A stretch of DNA of 64,000 bases, taken from the NCBI GenBank assembly GCA_965262665.1, contig CBDHFR010000004.1, forward strand, positions 434,001 through 498,000, in the 5' to 3' direction. Of this stretch, positions 8,443-17,119 are shown piece after piece. A program made the position numbers and the translations under genes. Source of the stretch: CBDBND01 sp965262665 (GTDB taxonomy: Bacteria; Pseudomonadota; Alphaproteobacteria; Rhodospirillales; Rhodospirillaceae). The notes under the pieces are model-generated. The model had not been told where the DNA came from, made no database searches, and saw only the letters and a list, made by a program, of their open reading frames with translations. Each line of letters starts with the position of its first letter. Within the stretch, counting starts at the first letter, position 1.

Positions 8443-9170
8443 TGACCGACGTCGATCTAACAACCGCCGACTATGACGGTCCGGTAGTGGCCTTCGATCA
8501 TGTCTCCAAGGTCTATGGGGAAGGGGAGACCACCGTCCGGGCGCTCGACGACGTCAGTTTCGACATCCATGCCGGAGAATTCATTGCGGTGATGGGCCCT
8601 AGCGGGTCCGGCAAATCGACCATCATGAACATTCTCGGCTGTCTCGACACACCGACTAACGGCCGTTACCTGTTTAAAGGGGTGGATGTCAAAACCCTGA
8701 CCCGCGACCAGCGGGCATTGTTGCGCCGCCACTATCTCGGCTTCGTCTTTCAAGGATTCAATCTGTTGTCCCGTACCACCGCTTTGGAAAATCTCGAACT
8801 GCCGCTGATCTACCGGCGGGTGTCCAAGGCCGAACGGCGGGAGCTGGCCATGGCAGCCTTGCGGGCCGTGGGCTTGGAAAACCGCGAACATCACACGGCC
8901 GCCGAGCTCTCCGGCGGGCAACAGCAACGGGTCGCCATCGCTCGGGCCATGGTCACCGAGCCGTCGCTGCTGTTGGCTGATGAGCCCACCGGCAATCTGG
9001 ATTCCGCCCGCAGCTTGGAAATCATGGAATTGCTGGCCCGGTTGAACCAGGAACAAGGGCTGACCATCGTACTGGTCACTCATGAAGAAGACATGGCGGC
9101 CTTCGCACGGCGCCGTCTGGAATCCCGGGACGGCAAGATCGTCCAGGAATGGCACGCGGAAGCGGCGTAG
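8442..9170 (+). CDS. ABC transporter ATPase, MacB/LolD type
   Basis: A 242-residue nucleotide-binding subunit with Walker A GPSGSGKST, Q-loop FVFQGFNLL, signature LSGGQQQR, Walker B LLLADEPTGNLD and an H-loop (VTHEED). The motifs and length are those of the MacB/LolD/FtsE group, whose members drive mechanotransmission across the inner membrane rather than substrate passage through it. It overlaps the adaptor stop by one base and is 9 bases before the permease. In Escherichia coli MacB the ATPase and permease are fused; here they are separate genes. Confidence 0.93.
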   Translation: MTDVDLTTADYDGPVVAFDHVSKVYGEGETTVRALDDVSFDIHAGEFIAVMGPSGSGKSTIMNILGCLDTPTNGRYLFKGVDVKTLTRDQRALLRRHYLGFVFQGFNLLSRTTALENLELPLIYRRVSKAERRELAMAALRAVGLENREHHTAAELSGGQQQRVAIARAMVTEPSLLLADEPTGNLDSARSLEIMELLARLNQEQGLTIVLVTHEEDMAAFARRRLESRDGKIVQEWHAEAA

Positions 9171-9179
9171 GAGCGGGCG

Positions 9180-10385
9180 ATGATCGGCAACATCCTCCTT
9201 TTGTCCCTGCGCGAAATCCGGCGTAACGTGCTGCGCTCCATATTAACGACCCTCGGCATTGTCATCGGTGTCGCCGCCGTTATCGTCGTGGTTACCCTCG
9301 GCGAAGGCACCAAAGTGCAGGTGCAGACGGAAATCTCCAAACTGGGTAGCACCATGCTAACCGTGTTTCCGGGCCAGCGGCGGCGCGGTGGAGCACGTCA
9401 ATCAGCACCGCCGTTTGAAATCGATGACGTCAACGCTTTGCGCCGCGAAACCAGCATGCTTACCGGTGTCGCACCCATGTCCATCGGTCGGCAGATGGTG
9501 GTGTACGGCAACGCCAACCGCCGCGCCCAAGTGGTGGGGACGGATCGAGAGTTCGTCAATGTACGCAGTTGGGATCTCGCTGCCGGACGGATGTTTTCCT
9601 CGTCGGAGGAGCAAGCGGGCAAATCCGTGTGCATTATTGGTGAGACAGTGCGCAAGGAACTTCTCAAAGACGAGCCGTTTTTAGGCAAGACGCTCCGTGT
9701 CGCCAAAGCTTCATGCCAAGTCATCGGTCTGCTGAAACCGAAAGGGCAGGTGATGTTCTCCGGCGATCAGGACGACGTGGTGGCCGTGCCGTTGAAATAC
9801 TACCAGCGCCGTATTTCGGGCAACACCAATGTAGATCAAATCTATGTTGCCGCCTTGGACGACACATTGGTGGATGCTGCCCAGAGCGAAGTGGAAATGA
9901 TCATGCGGGAACGGCGGCCATCACAACCCGGCGACGACGACAAGTTTACTGTACGCGGCGTGCAGGAGATGTCCGCCGCCTTTCAAAGTTCGACGACGGT
10001 GATGACAGGGTTTCTGTCTGCCATCGCCGCTATCAGTTTGCTGGTCGGCGGAATCGGCATCATGAATATCATGCTGGTATCGGTGACTGAACGGACCCGG
10101 GAAATCGGCATCCGCATGGCCATCGGCGCCCGGGAGAAGGAAGTGTTGTTTCAGTTCCTGGTGGAAGCCGCCATGCTGGCCGGTTTCGGTGGCCTTGTCG
10201 GTATCGCCGTAGGACTCGGCAGCGCTTGGGTGATGGCACCATTGTTGCAAGTGCCGTTCATCGTCCAGCCCGACATGATGATTCTGGCCTTTGTTTTCTC
10301 CGCTCTTGTGGGATTGGTGTTCGGCTACATGCCAGCGCAACGCGCAGCCCGGCTCGATCCCATCGATGCGCTGCGCCACGAATAA
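9180..10385 (+). CDS. ABC transporter permease, MacB type
   Basis: A 401-residue permease with an N-terminal membrane helix (~20-40, ILTTLGIVIGVAAVIVVVTL), a ~220-residue periplasmic domain (MacB_PCD type) and three C-terminal helices of the FtsX domain. These include LLVGGIGIMNIMLVSVTERTREIGIRMAIGA, a hallmark MacB/FtsX segment. The ATG follows GGAGCGGGCG. It is the last gene of the three-gene operon 7141-10385, which probably exports a lipid, peptide or antibiotic-like molecule; the substrate is not deducible. The gene runs into the convergent cupin gene with no clear terminator. Confidence 0.92.
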   Translation: MIGNILLLSLREIRRNVLRSILTTLGIVIGVAAVIVVVTLGEGTKVQVQTEISKLGSTMLTVFPGQRRRGGARQSAPPFEIDDVNALRRETSMLTGVAPMSIGRQMVVYGNANRRAQVVGTDREFVNVRSWDLAAGRMFSSSEEQAGKSVCIIGETVRKELLKDEPFLGKTLRVAKASCQVIGLLKPKGQVMFSGDQDDVVAVPLKYYQRRISGNTNVDQIYVAALDDTLVDAAQSEVEMIMRERRPSQPGDDDKFTVRGVQEMSAAFQSSTTVMTGFLSAIAAISLLVGGIGIMNIMLVSVTERTREIGIRMAIGAREKEVLFQFLVEAAMLAGFGGLVGIAVGLGSAWVMAPLLQVPFIVQPDMMILAFVFSALVGLVFGYMPAQRAARLDPIDALRHE

Positions 10386-10393
10386 CAGCAGCG

Positions 10394-10873
10394 TCAATTG
10401 TACGGTGTGCCGTCTTTGTGCAGCCAACGCGGCCCAGACGATATGTCCTCTAAAATGAGATCGTGATCAGGAAAGCTTACCTGCTCGTCCTGATGCACGC
10501 CAACGACCACTAATAATATTGCCGGACCGTCGCTTCTGTTTTCAAGCGTGTGACCGTCGGCGATACCGGCGCGAAAGCCCAGACATTGGCCCGGTGTGAC
10601 GAGTTGTTCACCTGCTTCCGAGACCATGGTCAACGTGCCCACCATCATATAAACAAACTCGTCCTGCTTACTGTGCCAGTGACGCAGGGCGTCATGGGCG
10701 CCGGGCTGCAGCTGAACCAAGGCAACGGAAAAGTTTGTCAGGTTGAACGGCTTGGCCAGGTGCTTGACTGCTTTACCGTCGCTTAGGCCTTCAAACCCAG
10801 GCGGATAGGGATGGGGCGGTGTTACCCACGCAAAACTATCTGGCCCGATTGGGAGTGCATGGCGCTGTGGCAT
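10394..10873 (-). CDS. Cupin-fold protein (second of tandem pair)
   Basis: A 159-residue single-domain cupin. Motif 1 is RHWHSKQDEFVYMMVGTLTM, providing the HxH and Glu metal ligands. Motif 2 is PGQCLGFRAGIADGHTLEN, providing the last His. It ends with a WLHKDGTPYN tail that is shared by its neighbour. The two genes are adjacent (6 bases apart) and clearly paralogous. Such short cupins are metal-dependent isomerases, dioxygenases or sugar-binding proteins. Co-transcription with the other cupin and the VOC protein (11424-11930) is likely from strand and spacing. Confidence 0.85.
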   Translation of the reverse strand: MPQRHALPIGPDSFAWVTPPHPYPPGFEGLSDGKAVKHLAKPFNLTNFSVALVQLQPGAHDALRHWHSKQDEFVYMMVGTLTMVSEAGEQLVTPGQCLGFRAGIADGHTLENRSDGPAILLVVVGVHQDEQVSFPDHDLILEDISSGPRWLHKDGTPYN

Positions 10874-10879
10874 GGCCGG

Positions 10880-11410
10880 CTACCTTTTTGGCGGACCCCA
10901 TTTTGGCTGATGTTCGTCGGGATAAGGGGTGCCGTCGTCGTGTAAAAAGCGCGGTCCTTTTTCATCGGCAACCAACTGCATGTCCACGTCGGGGTAGGTG
11001 ACATGTTCCGGACTCGACCGATCGCCCACACAGAGATAGAGTGCTGGCGCATTGCTGGTGTTGATCAGCACATGGCCATCGGGCACGCCGGCTTTGAAGC
11101 CGATGGATTGTCCCGCTTTCATAGGCGTGCCTCCCGCTTCCGATCGGATCGTAAGTTCCCCTTCGATCAGATAAACAAACTCGTCCTGCGCCTTATGCCA
11201 ATGCCGTTCCGCTGATCGGGCCCCAGGCGGCAGGGTGACGATGTTGACGCCGAAGTTTGTCAGGCCGAACACAGCGCCAACCATCTTCCACTCCATGGTG
11301 GGATCAAAACCCTCGTTGTAAGGTGGCGGGTAGGGGCTTTGCGCCGGACGGGATTTGACATCCCGATGGTCAATGGGCGGTAGCTGGCGGTTAGGGGGTA
11401 CGTCAGTCAT
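10880..11410 (-). CDS. Cupin-fold protein (first of tandem pair)
   Basis: A 176-residue cupin paralogous to the downstream gene: ERHWHKAQDEFVYLIEGELT carries the HxH/Glu metal site and GQSIGFKAGVPDGHVLIN the last His. The C-terminal FLHDDGTPYPDEHQPKWG matches the tail of its neighbour. The N-terminal ~35 residues contain a PYPPPYNEGF segment also echoed in the paralogue (HPYPPGFEG), so the duplication covers the whole gene. ATG at 11410 is 13 bases after the VOC gene stop, on the same strand. Confidence 0.85.
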   Translation of the reverse strand: MTDVPPNRQLPPIDHRDVKSRPAQSPYPPPYNEGFDPTMEWKMVGAVFGLTNFGVNIVTLPPGARSAERHWHKAQDEFVYLIEGELTIRSEAGGTPMKAGQSIGFKAGVPDGHVLINTSNAPALYLCVGDRSSPEHVTYPDVDMQLVADEKGPRFLHDDGTPYPDEHQPKWGPPKR

Positions 11411-11423
11411 GTGACATCTCCGA

Positions 11424-11930
11424 TTAGTCTTCGCTGGTCGGGTCCTGTTCGATAAGGTTAATCAAAACGCCATCGGGGTCGCGAAACGTCATTTCTCTCA
11501 TGCCGCTTCCGCCTCCGTCTCTCTTAATCGCTCCTTCATCGATTTCCACTTCAAGAAGCAAGGGTGGACTAACGACATGGTGGCTGTTGTCGGTCAAACG
11601 TTGGTAGACCACATCGAGGTCGCCGCAATAAAACACCAGGCAGGTCTCTCCGATATTGCAACCCTCCTTCCGTTTAGCGACCGCAGGCGGAGAGGGATCG
11701 GAGACAGCAAACAACCCGACCATGCCTTTGTTCAGACCTGACGACCGCAGGATCCTGTATTGGACACGGGTGTTCGGTGGCATGCCGAGAAGCTTGGGCG
11801 CGGTCTCATGGACGAGGGAGCCTGCCGCATACACCTCTTTCAGTTCCAAAATTTCCTCATAAAACCGTGCCGACCGGTCCAGGTCGGACACAAATAGGGC
11901 CGTGCGCACCATGGGGCTGACCAACGCCAT
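11424..11930 (-). CDS. VOC-fold (glyoxalase/dioxygenase-like) protein
   Basis: A VOC-superfamily protein of 168 residues. It starts VRTALFVSDLDRSARFYEEILEL, the typical first module, and ends FRDPDGVLINLIEQD, the typical second-module Glu. The ATG at 11930 was chosen because GGGAGAAG precedes it; an in-frame ATG at 11951 is less likely. It is first in a likely three-gene unit with the two cupins. VOC and cupin metalloenzymes often occur in aromatic or aldehyde degradation pathways, but no specific substrate can be assigned. Confidence 0.8.
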   Translation of the reverse strand: MALVSPMVRTALFVSDLDRSARFYEEILELKEVYAAGSLVHETAPKLLGMPPNTRVQYRILRSSGLNKGMVGLFAVSDPSPPAVAKRKEGCNIGETCLVFYCGDLDVVYQRLTDNSHHVVSPPLLLEVEIDEGAIKRDGGGSGMREMTFRDPDGVLINLIEQDPTSED

Positions 11931-12081
11931 TGTTCTTCTCCCTTGTCCCACGCTTGTTCGAACCCCAATCCTATAACAAATGCTGTGGCCTGTGCGGTGG
12001 GTCGCGAGAAAACCGCACCTTTTCTTGAGGGGAGAGCGGGGCTATATCCCTACCATAAAGCCGAAACGTTGGATGGAGCTC

Positions 12082-13485
12082 ATGGGCCGCACATTGATAG
12101 AAAAGTTATGGGACGCCCATACGGTTACCGATCTAGGCGACAATGCGACGCTCCTCTATATAGACCGCATTTTCCTGCACGAGCGCACTGGGTCGGTATC
12201 GCTCAAGGGTCTGGAAGCGTCTGGCTGGGCGGTGCGCAATCCGGAACAGGTGTTCTGCACCATGGACCACATCGTCGATACCTTTCCGGGCCGCGGCGAT
12301 GACACCATCATGCCCTCGGGCAAGAATTTCATCATCACCACCCGTGAATCTGCATTAGCGGCGGGCATCACCCTTTTTGATATCAGCGATGACCGGCAGG
12401 GGATTGTCCATGTGGTGTCAGCGGAGCAGGGCATCACGCTGCCCGGTCTGACGCAGGTCTGTCCCGACAGCCACACTTGCACGCTGGGGGCGTTGGGGGC
12501 ACTGGCCTGGGGCATCGGCTCCACGGAAGGGGAGCACGCTCTGGCGACCAAAACCCTGGCGGTCAATAAACCCAAGTCCATGCGGGTGAACTTCGACGGC
12601 ACACTTGGTTTCGGCGTCACCGCAAAGGACATGATCCTTTATCTCATCGGCCGGTACACCGCTTCCGGCGGTGTCGACCATGCCATCGAGTTTAGCGGCT
12701 CGGCCATTCGCGCTTTACCGCAGGAGAACCGCTTCACCATCTGCAACATGGCGGTAGAGTTTGCCGCCTTCACCGGAGTCATACCGCCTGACGATACAAC
12801 CATCGACTACGTCAACGGACGCCCGTTTGCACCGACTGGTAAGACCTGGGACGCCGCTGTTGATTATTGGCAAACCCTAAAAGCCGATGACGACGCCACT
12901 TACGACAAGGACATCACCATTGACTGCGCCGATATCGTTCCCGAGGTGACCTGGGGGACCAGCCCGGGCCACGGCACCCGCATCGACGCTGTGGTGCCAG
13001 ACCCATCATCGGCACCGGACGCCAACTCGCGCTCCTCCTGGCAGCGGGCTTTGGAGTACATGGACCTCAAGCCGGGCCAAGCACTCGAAGGGATTCCGAT
13101 TGATGCGGCGTTTATCGGCTCCTGCACCAATTCCCGCCTGTCCGATCTCCGGGAAGTGGCCAAGGTGGTGAAGGGCCGGCACGTGGCGGACGGGGTCAAA
13201 GCCATCGTCGTCCCTGGATCGAGCCAGGTGAAAAAAGCAGCAGAGGCAGAGGGTTTGGATAAGGTGTTAACCGAGGCCGGTTTTGAGTGGCGGGAAAGCG
13301 GTTGCTCCATGTGCTTCTTTGCCGGCGGAGAACATTTCGGTGAGCAAGAACGGGTGATCAGTTCCACCAACCGCAATTTCGAGAACCGGCAGGGTCCTAA
13401 AACCCGCACCCATTTGGCCAGCCCGACATCCGTGGCCGCATCGGCGATCGCTGGCGCCATTGCCGACGTACGCAAGTTGGGTTAG
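12082..13485 (+). CDS. leuC: 3-isopropylmalate dehydratase large subunit
   Basis: LeuC, the [4Fe-4S] aconitase-family subunit that with LeuD interconverts 2- and 3-isopropylmalate in leucine synthesis. The N-terminus GRTLIEKLWDAHTV and cluster-binding GSCTNSR and SGCSMCFF are intact. Translation from ATG 12082 gives 467 residues, matching the family length; the frame is open upstream to 11980, but that extension is not family-like. It is followed 11 bases later by leuD. It is divergent from the VOC/cupin unit, with the promoter in the 150-base gap. leuB and leuA are not in the window. Confidence 0.96.
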   Translation: MGRTLIEKLWDAHTVTDLGDNATLLYIDRIFLHERTGSVSLKGLEASGWAVRNPEQVFCTMDHIVDTFPGRGDDTIMPSGKNFIITTRESALAAGITLFDISDDRQGIVHVVSAEQGITLPGLTQVCPDSHTCTLGALGALAWGIGSTEGEHALATKTLAVNKPKSMRVNFDGTLGFGVTAKDMILYLIGRYTASGGVDHAIEFSGSAIRALPQENRFTICNMAVEFAAFTGVIPPDDTTIDYVNGRPFAPTGKTWDAAVDYWQTLKADDDATYDKDITIDCADIVPEVTWGTSPGHGTRIDAVVPDPSSAPDANSRSSWQRALEYMDLKPGQALEGIPIDAAFIGSCTNSRLSDLREVAKVVKGRHVADGVKAIVVPGSSQVKKAAEAEGLDKVLTEAGFEWRESGCSMCFFAGGEHFGEQERVISSTNRNFENRQGPKTRTHLASPTSVAASAIAGAIADVRKLG

Positions 13486-13496
13486 GGGAAGGCGCG

Positions 13497-14129
13497 ATGA
13501 CCTTGGCAATGCAAAAGTTCACCACCCTGACCTCCGTTGCTGCGCCGCTGGTGCGCGTCAACATCGATACGGATGCCATCATCCCCAGCCGGGAAATGAA
13601 AGGGGTAACCAAGGATGGCTTGTCCGTCGGCATGTTTGCCAATTGGCGCTATACCGACGTGGATGCTCGCATCGAAAACCCTGAATTCATCCTCAATCAA
13701 GAACCCTTCCGCGAAGCAGAGATATTATTGTTAGGAGAAAACTTCGGCTGCGGCTCATCCCGAGAACACGCGGTGTGGGCGCTCAAGGAGTGGGGCATGC
13801 GCTGCGTTATTGCCCCCAGTTTCGGCACGATTTTTTATGGCAATTGCATGCGCAATGGCATTCTGCCTGTGGTCTTGCCTGAAGACACCGTGCAAGCCTT
13901 CGCTGATGCCATGGAACGAAGCAGCGGTACTGTCGCTTTGACAATCGATCTCCCGAACCAACAGATTACGGGGCCTGACGGAACAGCACATCCCTTCGAA
14001 ATCGCCCCGGCGGACAAGGAGATGTTGACCGAGGGTCTCGATCCCATCGGTGTGACCCTCAAACGGGACGCCGATATTCTCGCCTTCCAAGCCCGCGACA
14101 AAGCCGAACGCCCCTGGGTCTATCTTTAG
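13497..14129 (+). CDS. leuD: 3-isopropylmalate dehydratase small subunit
   Basis: LeuD, 210 residues, the swivel-domain partner of LeuC. It shows the family segment NFGCGSSREHAVWAL and an N-terminus with VNIDTDAIIP. The start ATG 13497 is preceded by GGGGAAGGCGCG. The two-gene leuCD unit is intact. Downstream lies the remnant of a transporter gene broken by an IS. Confidence 0.96.
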   Translation: MTLAMQKFTTLTSVAAPLVRVNIDTDAIIPSREMKGVTKDGLSVGMFANWRYTDVDARIENPEFILNQEPFREAEILLLGENFGCGSSREHAVWALKEWGMRCVIAPSFGTIFYGNCMRNGILPVVLPEDTVQAFADAMERSSGTVALTIDLPNQQITGPDGTAHPFEIAPADKEMLTEGLDPIGVTLKRDADILAFQARDKAERPWVYL

Positions 14130-14161
14130 TGACCTCCCCTTGAGTCATTGAGCCGTATCCC

Positions 14162-14949
14162 ATGGACCTTTGGATCCCATTGACCGTTGTTGCGGCCGGT
14201 GTTCAAGCCGCGCGAACGGCGTTACAGAAGCATTTGACCGGCCGGTTTACCGTATTGGGAGCGACCTTTACCCGGTTTCTCTTTGGCCTGCCGATGATCC
14301 TGTGTGGGCTCTAATACCAGCGGTCGTTGAGATTGATTCTCTTTTAGGGATTCCCCATGGCGCAATGATGTGATTCATAGAAAGCCGGCTTTAAATGGAG
14401 GGTTTGGTGTCGGCGAAGATCCCGTTGCGAACGGACTATGACGCGGTCCAAGCGCGGGCCTTGGCGCGCAAAGCGACAGATCCCAATCAGGTGCGCCGCC
14501 TTCTGGCGATTGCGGCGGTTTATGATGACATGAACCGTAGGGATGCGGCGGCGGTTGGCGGCATGGACCACCAGAGCCTGCGCGACTGGGTGTACCGGTT
14601 CAATCAGGCAGGCCCCGAGGGCCTGCACGACCACAAATCTCCCGGCGCGGTTCCGCAGCTGACGGCGGTGGAGAGGGTGGCGTTGCGGGAACCCGGAGTC
14701 ATGTCTTCGGCTCTCAAGGCTTGGCCGATGGGCCTGTGGATTGGACTCACCGGCATAGTCGCCTCTGCGTGCTGGTATACAGCGTTTACCCTTCAGAACG
14801 CTTCGTATGTCATGGCGCTTGGGCAGATTGAGCTGGTCTTTACTTATGCGGCTTCGCGCCTTGTCTTCAAGGAACGTATGACGGCTGCCGAAGCCGTAGG
14901 TGTCGGTCTCACCATCGCCGGTATTCTCGCCGTTGTGCTCTTCGGTTGA
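14162..14949 (+). pseudogene. EamA/DMT-family transporter, disrupted by IS remnant
   Basis: The N-terminal ~50 residues (14162-14316: MDLWIPLTVVAAGVQAARTA and FLFGLPMILCGL) look like the first helices of a drug/metabolite transporter. The frame then enters an IS630 end. The C-terminal ~85 residues resume at ~14693 (GLWIGLTGIVASACWYTAFT, then MALGQIELVFTYAASRLVFKE), the hallmark end of EamA domains. EamA transporters are ~280-300 residues, so about half is missing. The insertion was accompanied by a deletion. The 3' half is in frame with the transposase N-terminus (open frame 14395-14949), so a chimeric membrane protein could in principle be made. Confidence 0.8.
14317..14692. mobile_element. 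Truncated IS630-family element, type B
   Basis: The left end ACCAGCGGTCGTTGAGATTG follows a TA at 14317. The next ~370 bases match the end of the full type B element at 40138-41303 in opposite orientation, including the transposase start (DYDAVQARALARKATDPNQV). It breaks off inside the transposase gene after ERVAL, where EamA-coding sequence resumes. The other IS end is absent. Confidence 0.85.
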
Positions 14950-15046
14950 TATCTGCGTATGGATTTGAACGTTTCACAGCCCAAAATTACTTGTGCAAAT
15001 CGTTCAAAACCGGTTCTCTAGGAATAGGGAAACGCCGGGCCATTGC

Positions 15047-15970
15047 ATGATTGAATTGAAACCGAAAATACTGGTCGTCGACGATGAGCTTCTATTCATC
15101 CAGCTCATGGATGAAACGCTCAAGGACGAGTTTGAGATCATCTACGCCTACAACAGCGACGAAGCACTGGAAATGGCGAGTGAAGAAAAACCGGACCTCA
15201 TTCTGCTCGACGTGGTGATGGCCCCCATGAACGGCTTCGACGTGTGTCAGACCCTCAAGAGTGAGCCGTCGACACGCGATATTCCCGTACTGTTCATCAC
15301 CTCATCGGCCACCATGAAGGACGAGATTCACGGCCTCGAACTGGGCGCCGTCGATTACATTGGCAAACCGGTCAATCCCCCTGTGGTCAAAGCGCGGGTG
15401 CGCAATCACGTGGAGTTGAAGCAGTACAAAGACAAACTCGAGCGCATCGCCGCCGAAGACATGCTGACGGGTTTGGCCACCCGCAGGCGGTTTGAGCAAA
15501 CCCTCCAGTCGGAATGGCGGCGGTGCTGGCGTCAATCCACACCGTTGTCTATCACCATGATGGACATTGATTTCTTTAAAAAGTTCAACGACACCTACGG
15601 TCATAGTGACGGTGACGATTGTTTGCGCGCTGTCGGTGGAGCCTTGGTTCGGCAAATCAAACGGCCAGCGGACTTGGTCGCTCGGTATGGCGGTGAAGAG
15701 TTTGTTTGCGTCATGCCGGATACCAATCTCGATGGTGCCCTGGCGCTCGCACATTCCATGCGCTCAGCTATTGAGGATCTCAAAATCGAACACGCAAAAT
15801 CTGATGTAGCCTCCCACGTCACTATGAGCATTGGTGTTTCTACCTGCATTCCATCCGAGAAGATCGACCCGTTCAATTTACTAAAAGCAGCAGATGAAAA
15901 TCTGTATAAAGCCAAACACAACGGCCGCAACAGGGTCGAAGGTGGATCGTACGAATCAGACTCTCAATAA
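15047..15970 (+). CDS. PleD-like response regulator with GGDEF domain
   Basis: A 307-residue diguanylate cyclase that makes cyclic di-GMP when phosphorylated. The receiver domain (~5-120) has the acidic pocket VVDDE, phospho-acceptor Asp in LLDVVMAPMNG and conserved Lys in IGKPVNP. A short helix leads to a GGDEF domain with active-site YGGEEF and MMDIDFFKKFNDTYGH. The sequence RPAD five residues before GGEEF is an intact inhibitory I-site. ATG 15047 was chosen; upstream in-frame codons lack homology. It stands alone, with no histidine kinase adjacent. Confidence 0.93.
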   Translation: MIELKPKILVVDDELLFIQLMDETLKDEFEIIYAYNSDEALEMASEEKPDLILLDVVMAPMNGFDVCQTLKSEPSTRDIPVLFITSSATMKDEIHGLELGAVDYIGKPVNPPVVKARVRNHVELKQYKDKLERIAAEDMLTGLATRRRFEQTLQSEWRRCWRQSTPLSITMMDIDFFKKFNDTYGHSDGDDCLRAVGGALVRQIKRPADLVARYGGEEFVCVMPDTNLDGALALAHSMRSAIEDLKIEHAKSDVASHVTMSIGVSTCIPSEKIDPFNLLKAADENLYKAKHNGRNRVEGGSYESDSQ

Positions 15971-16055
15971 GGGTCGTCCATTGTTGACCGGGCGCGCGTA
16001 ACCCTGCAGCGTCAGGATTTTCGTACACAAACGCCCAACAGTACGAGGGTTGTCT

Positions 16056-16114
16056 ATGTTCGAATCTTGGAAGCCGTGTGCGGTTGGACTCTGTTTCCTC
16101 GCGCTTTCAGCACC
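16056..16114 (+). pseudogene. 5' fragment of a gene cut by IS
   Basis: GAGGG precedes ATG 16056, and ~20 codons (MFESWKPCAVGLCFLALSAP) resemble a signal peptide or membrane anchor. The frame then runs into the IS630 type A fragment at 16115. The remainder of the gene was not found, unless the orphan stretch at 16205 belonged to it. Confidence 0.3.
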
Positions 16115-16204
16115 TAAAGCATTTCCGATTTATTCTGACGCATAGCCGTCAGCAACCAAGAAGTTCCTGCAGTGCTCGTGATTGAAGAGGCCGCAGACGT
16201 TACC
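16115..16204. repeat. 90-bp left-end fragment of IS630 type A
   Basis: Identical over 90 bases to the left end of the IS at 1160-1249, starting at the TA and stopping at GTTACC. Nothing else of the element remains here. Confidence 0.9.
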
Positions 16205-16402
16205 TGCGAAGTCAAAGCCAATGGCGGAAAGGACTACGCCGCCCATGACCGGGGTTTCAGGCAATTCGTCATCACCGACGCCGGCATTCCGTTTGAGATC
16301 ACGTTGTTGCGGGCGGAGTATCCGGCTGAAAAGGGATCAGGCCTGACCGACCGGCTGCGATTGACCCTGAGCGACATCTGCACCGGCGATGTGGTCGCTA
16401 TG
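16205..16402 (+). other. Orphan coding-like fragment between two IS remnants
   Basis: About 200 bases with an open plus-strand frame (reading CEVKANGGKDYAAHDRG, then ITDAGIPFEITLLRAEYP). It joins the IS630 fragment on the left and the ISAs1 remnant on the right, and the frame runs on across both. The composition is protein-like, but the family was not recognised and both ends are breakpoints. It is probably a residue of a destroyed gene. Confidence 0.3.
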
Positions 16403-17002
16403 GCGGATGCTGCAGCCCATGGCGTCGAGAGTGACAATGGCGCCGTCGATGGCCAACATGTCCAGCAGATCGGGGATGGCGATGATCTCGTTCGACTTTT
16501 CCGCCACCTTGACCTGGCCGAGCACCAGCCGCTGACGGGCGGCGAAGGCGGAAACCATGTGGATCGGCGCCTTGGCGCCCGTCTTCTGGTAGCTGCGACG
16601 CGAGGTCTTGCCGTCGATGGCGATCACCTCGCCCGGCACACCGGTGATCGTGGCAACCCAGGCGACGAAGCACTGTTGGAACATCCGCGCATCCAGGATG
16701 GCAAGGATCGTGCCCAGTTGGTCGTGGGACGGCGTGCCATCGGAAAACGGCCGGAAGCGGCGTAGAAGATCGCGTTTCTTGTCGCCGAAACGGGCAATAT
16801 CGACAATGCTGTCGGCGCCCGCCAGCACCGCCAATAGGCAAAGCAGCAGCACCTCATCAAGCGGATAGACCACTTTGCCCCGTTGGCGAGGGTCCGCAAG
16901 ATCCTCAAAATGATCAAGAAAGACAACGGCTCCCGCGAATGCGCCCGAACTCTCCATCATAACCTCCCATACCGAATCGGCGGTCTTCGATAGATTCAGC
17001 AC
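16403..17002 (-). pseudogene. ISAs1-family transposase, C-terminally truncated
   Basis: The first ~200 residues of an ISAs1 (H-repeat-associated) transposase: FLDHFEDLADPRQRGKVVYP, AVLAGADSIVDIARFG and the catalytic Asp in EVIAIDGKTSRRS. It breaks off after VTLDAMGC, where full proteins (~370 residues) continue with the second Asp and the Glu. The remaining frame to 16337 is read from unrelated DNA. The 5' end probably lies at an ATG at 16960 or 17002. Confidence 0.85.
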
Positions 17003-17119
17003 ATCAACACATTGTCACGCACTTTTTCACCCGATTGCCCTGGTGTCCTGTCGGGAAATTAGAGCCAGCCCTACCGGCCTCTGTTAGACTGTTGGGTCTG
17101 CTCCATGGAGGGCCGTTTC

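Noticed and set aside
16172..16765. 197-residue plus-strand frame across IS debris
   Set aside because: It starts in the IS630 fragment, crosses the orphan stretch and then runs antisense to the ISAs1 transposase; it is a chance fusion of unrelated pieces.
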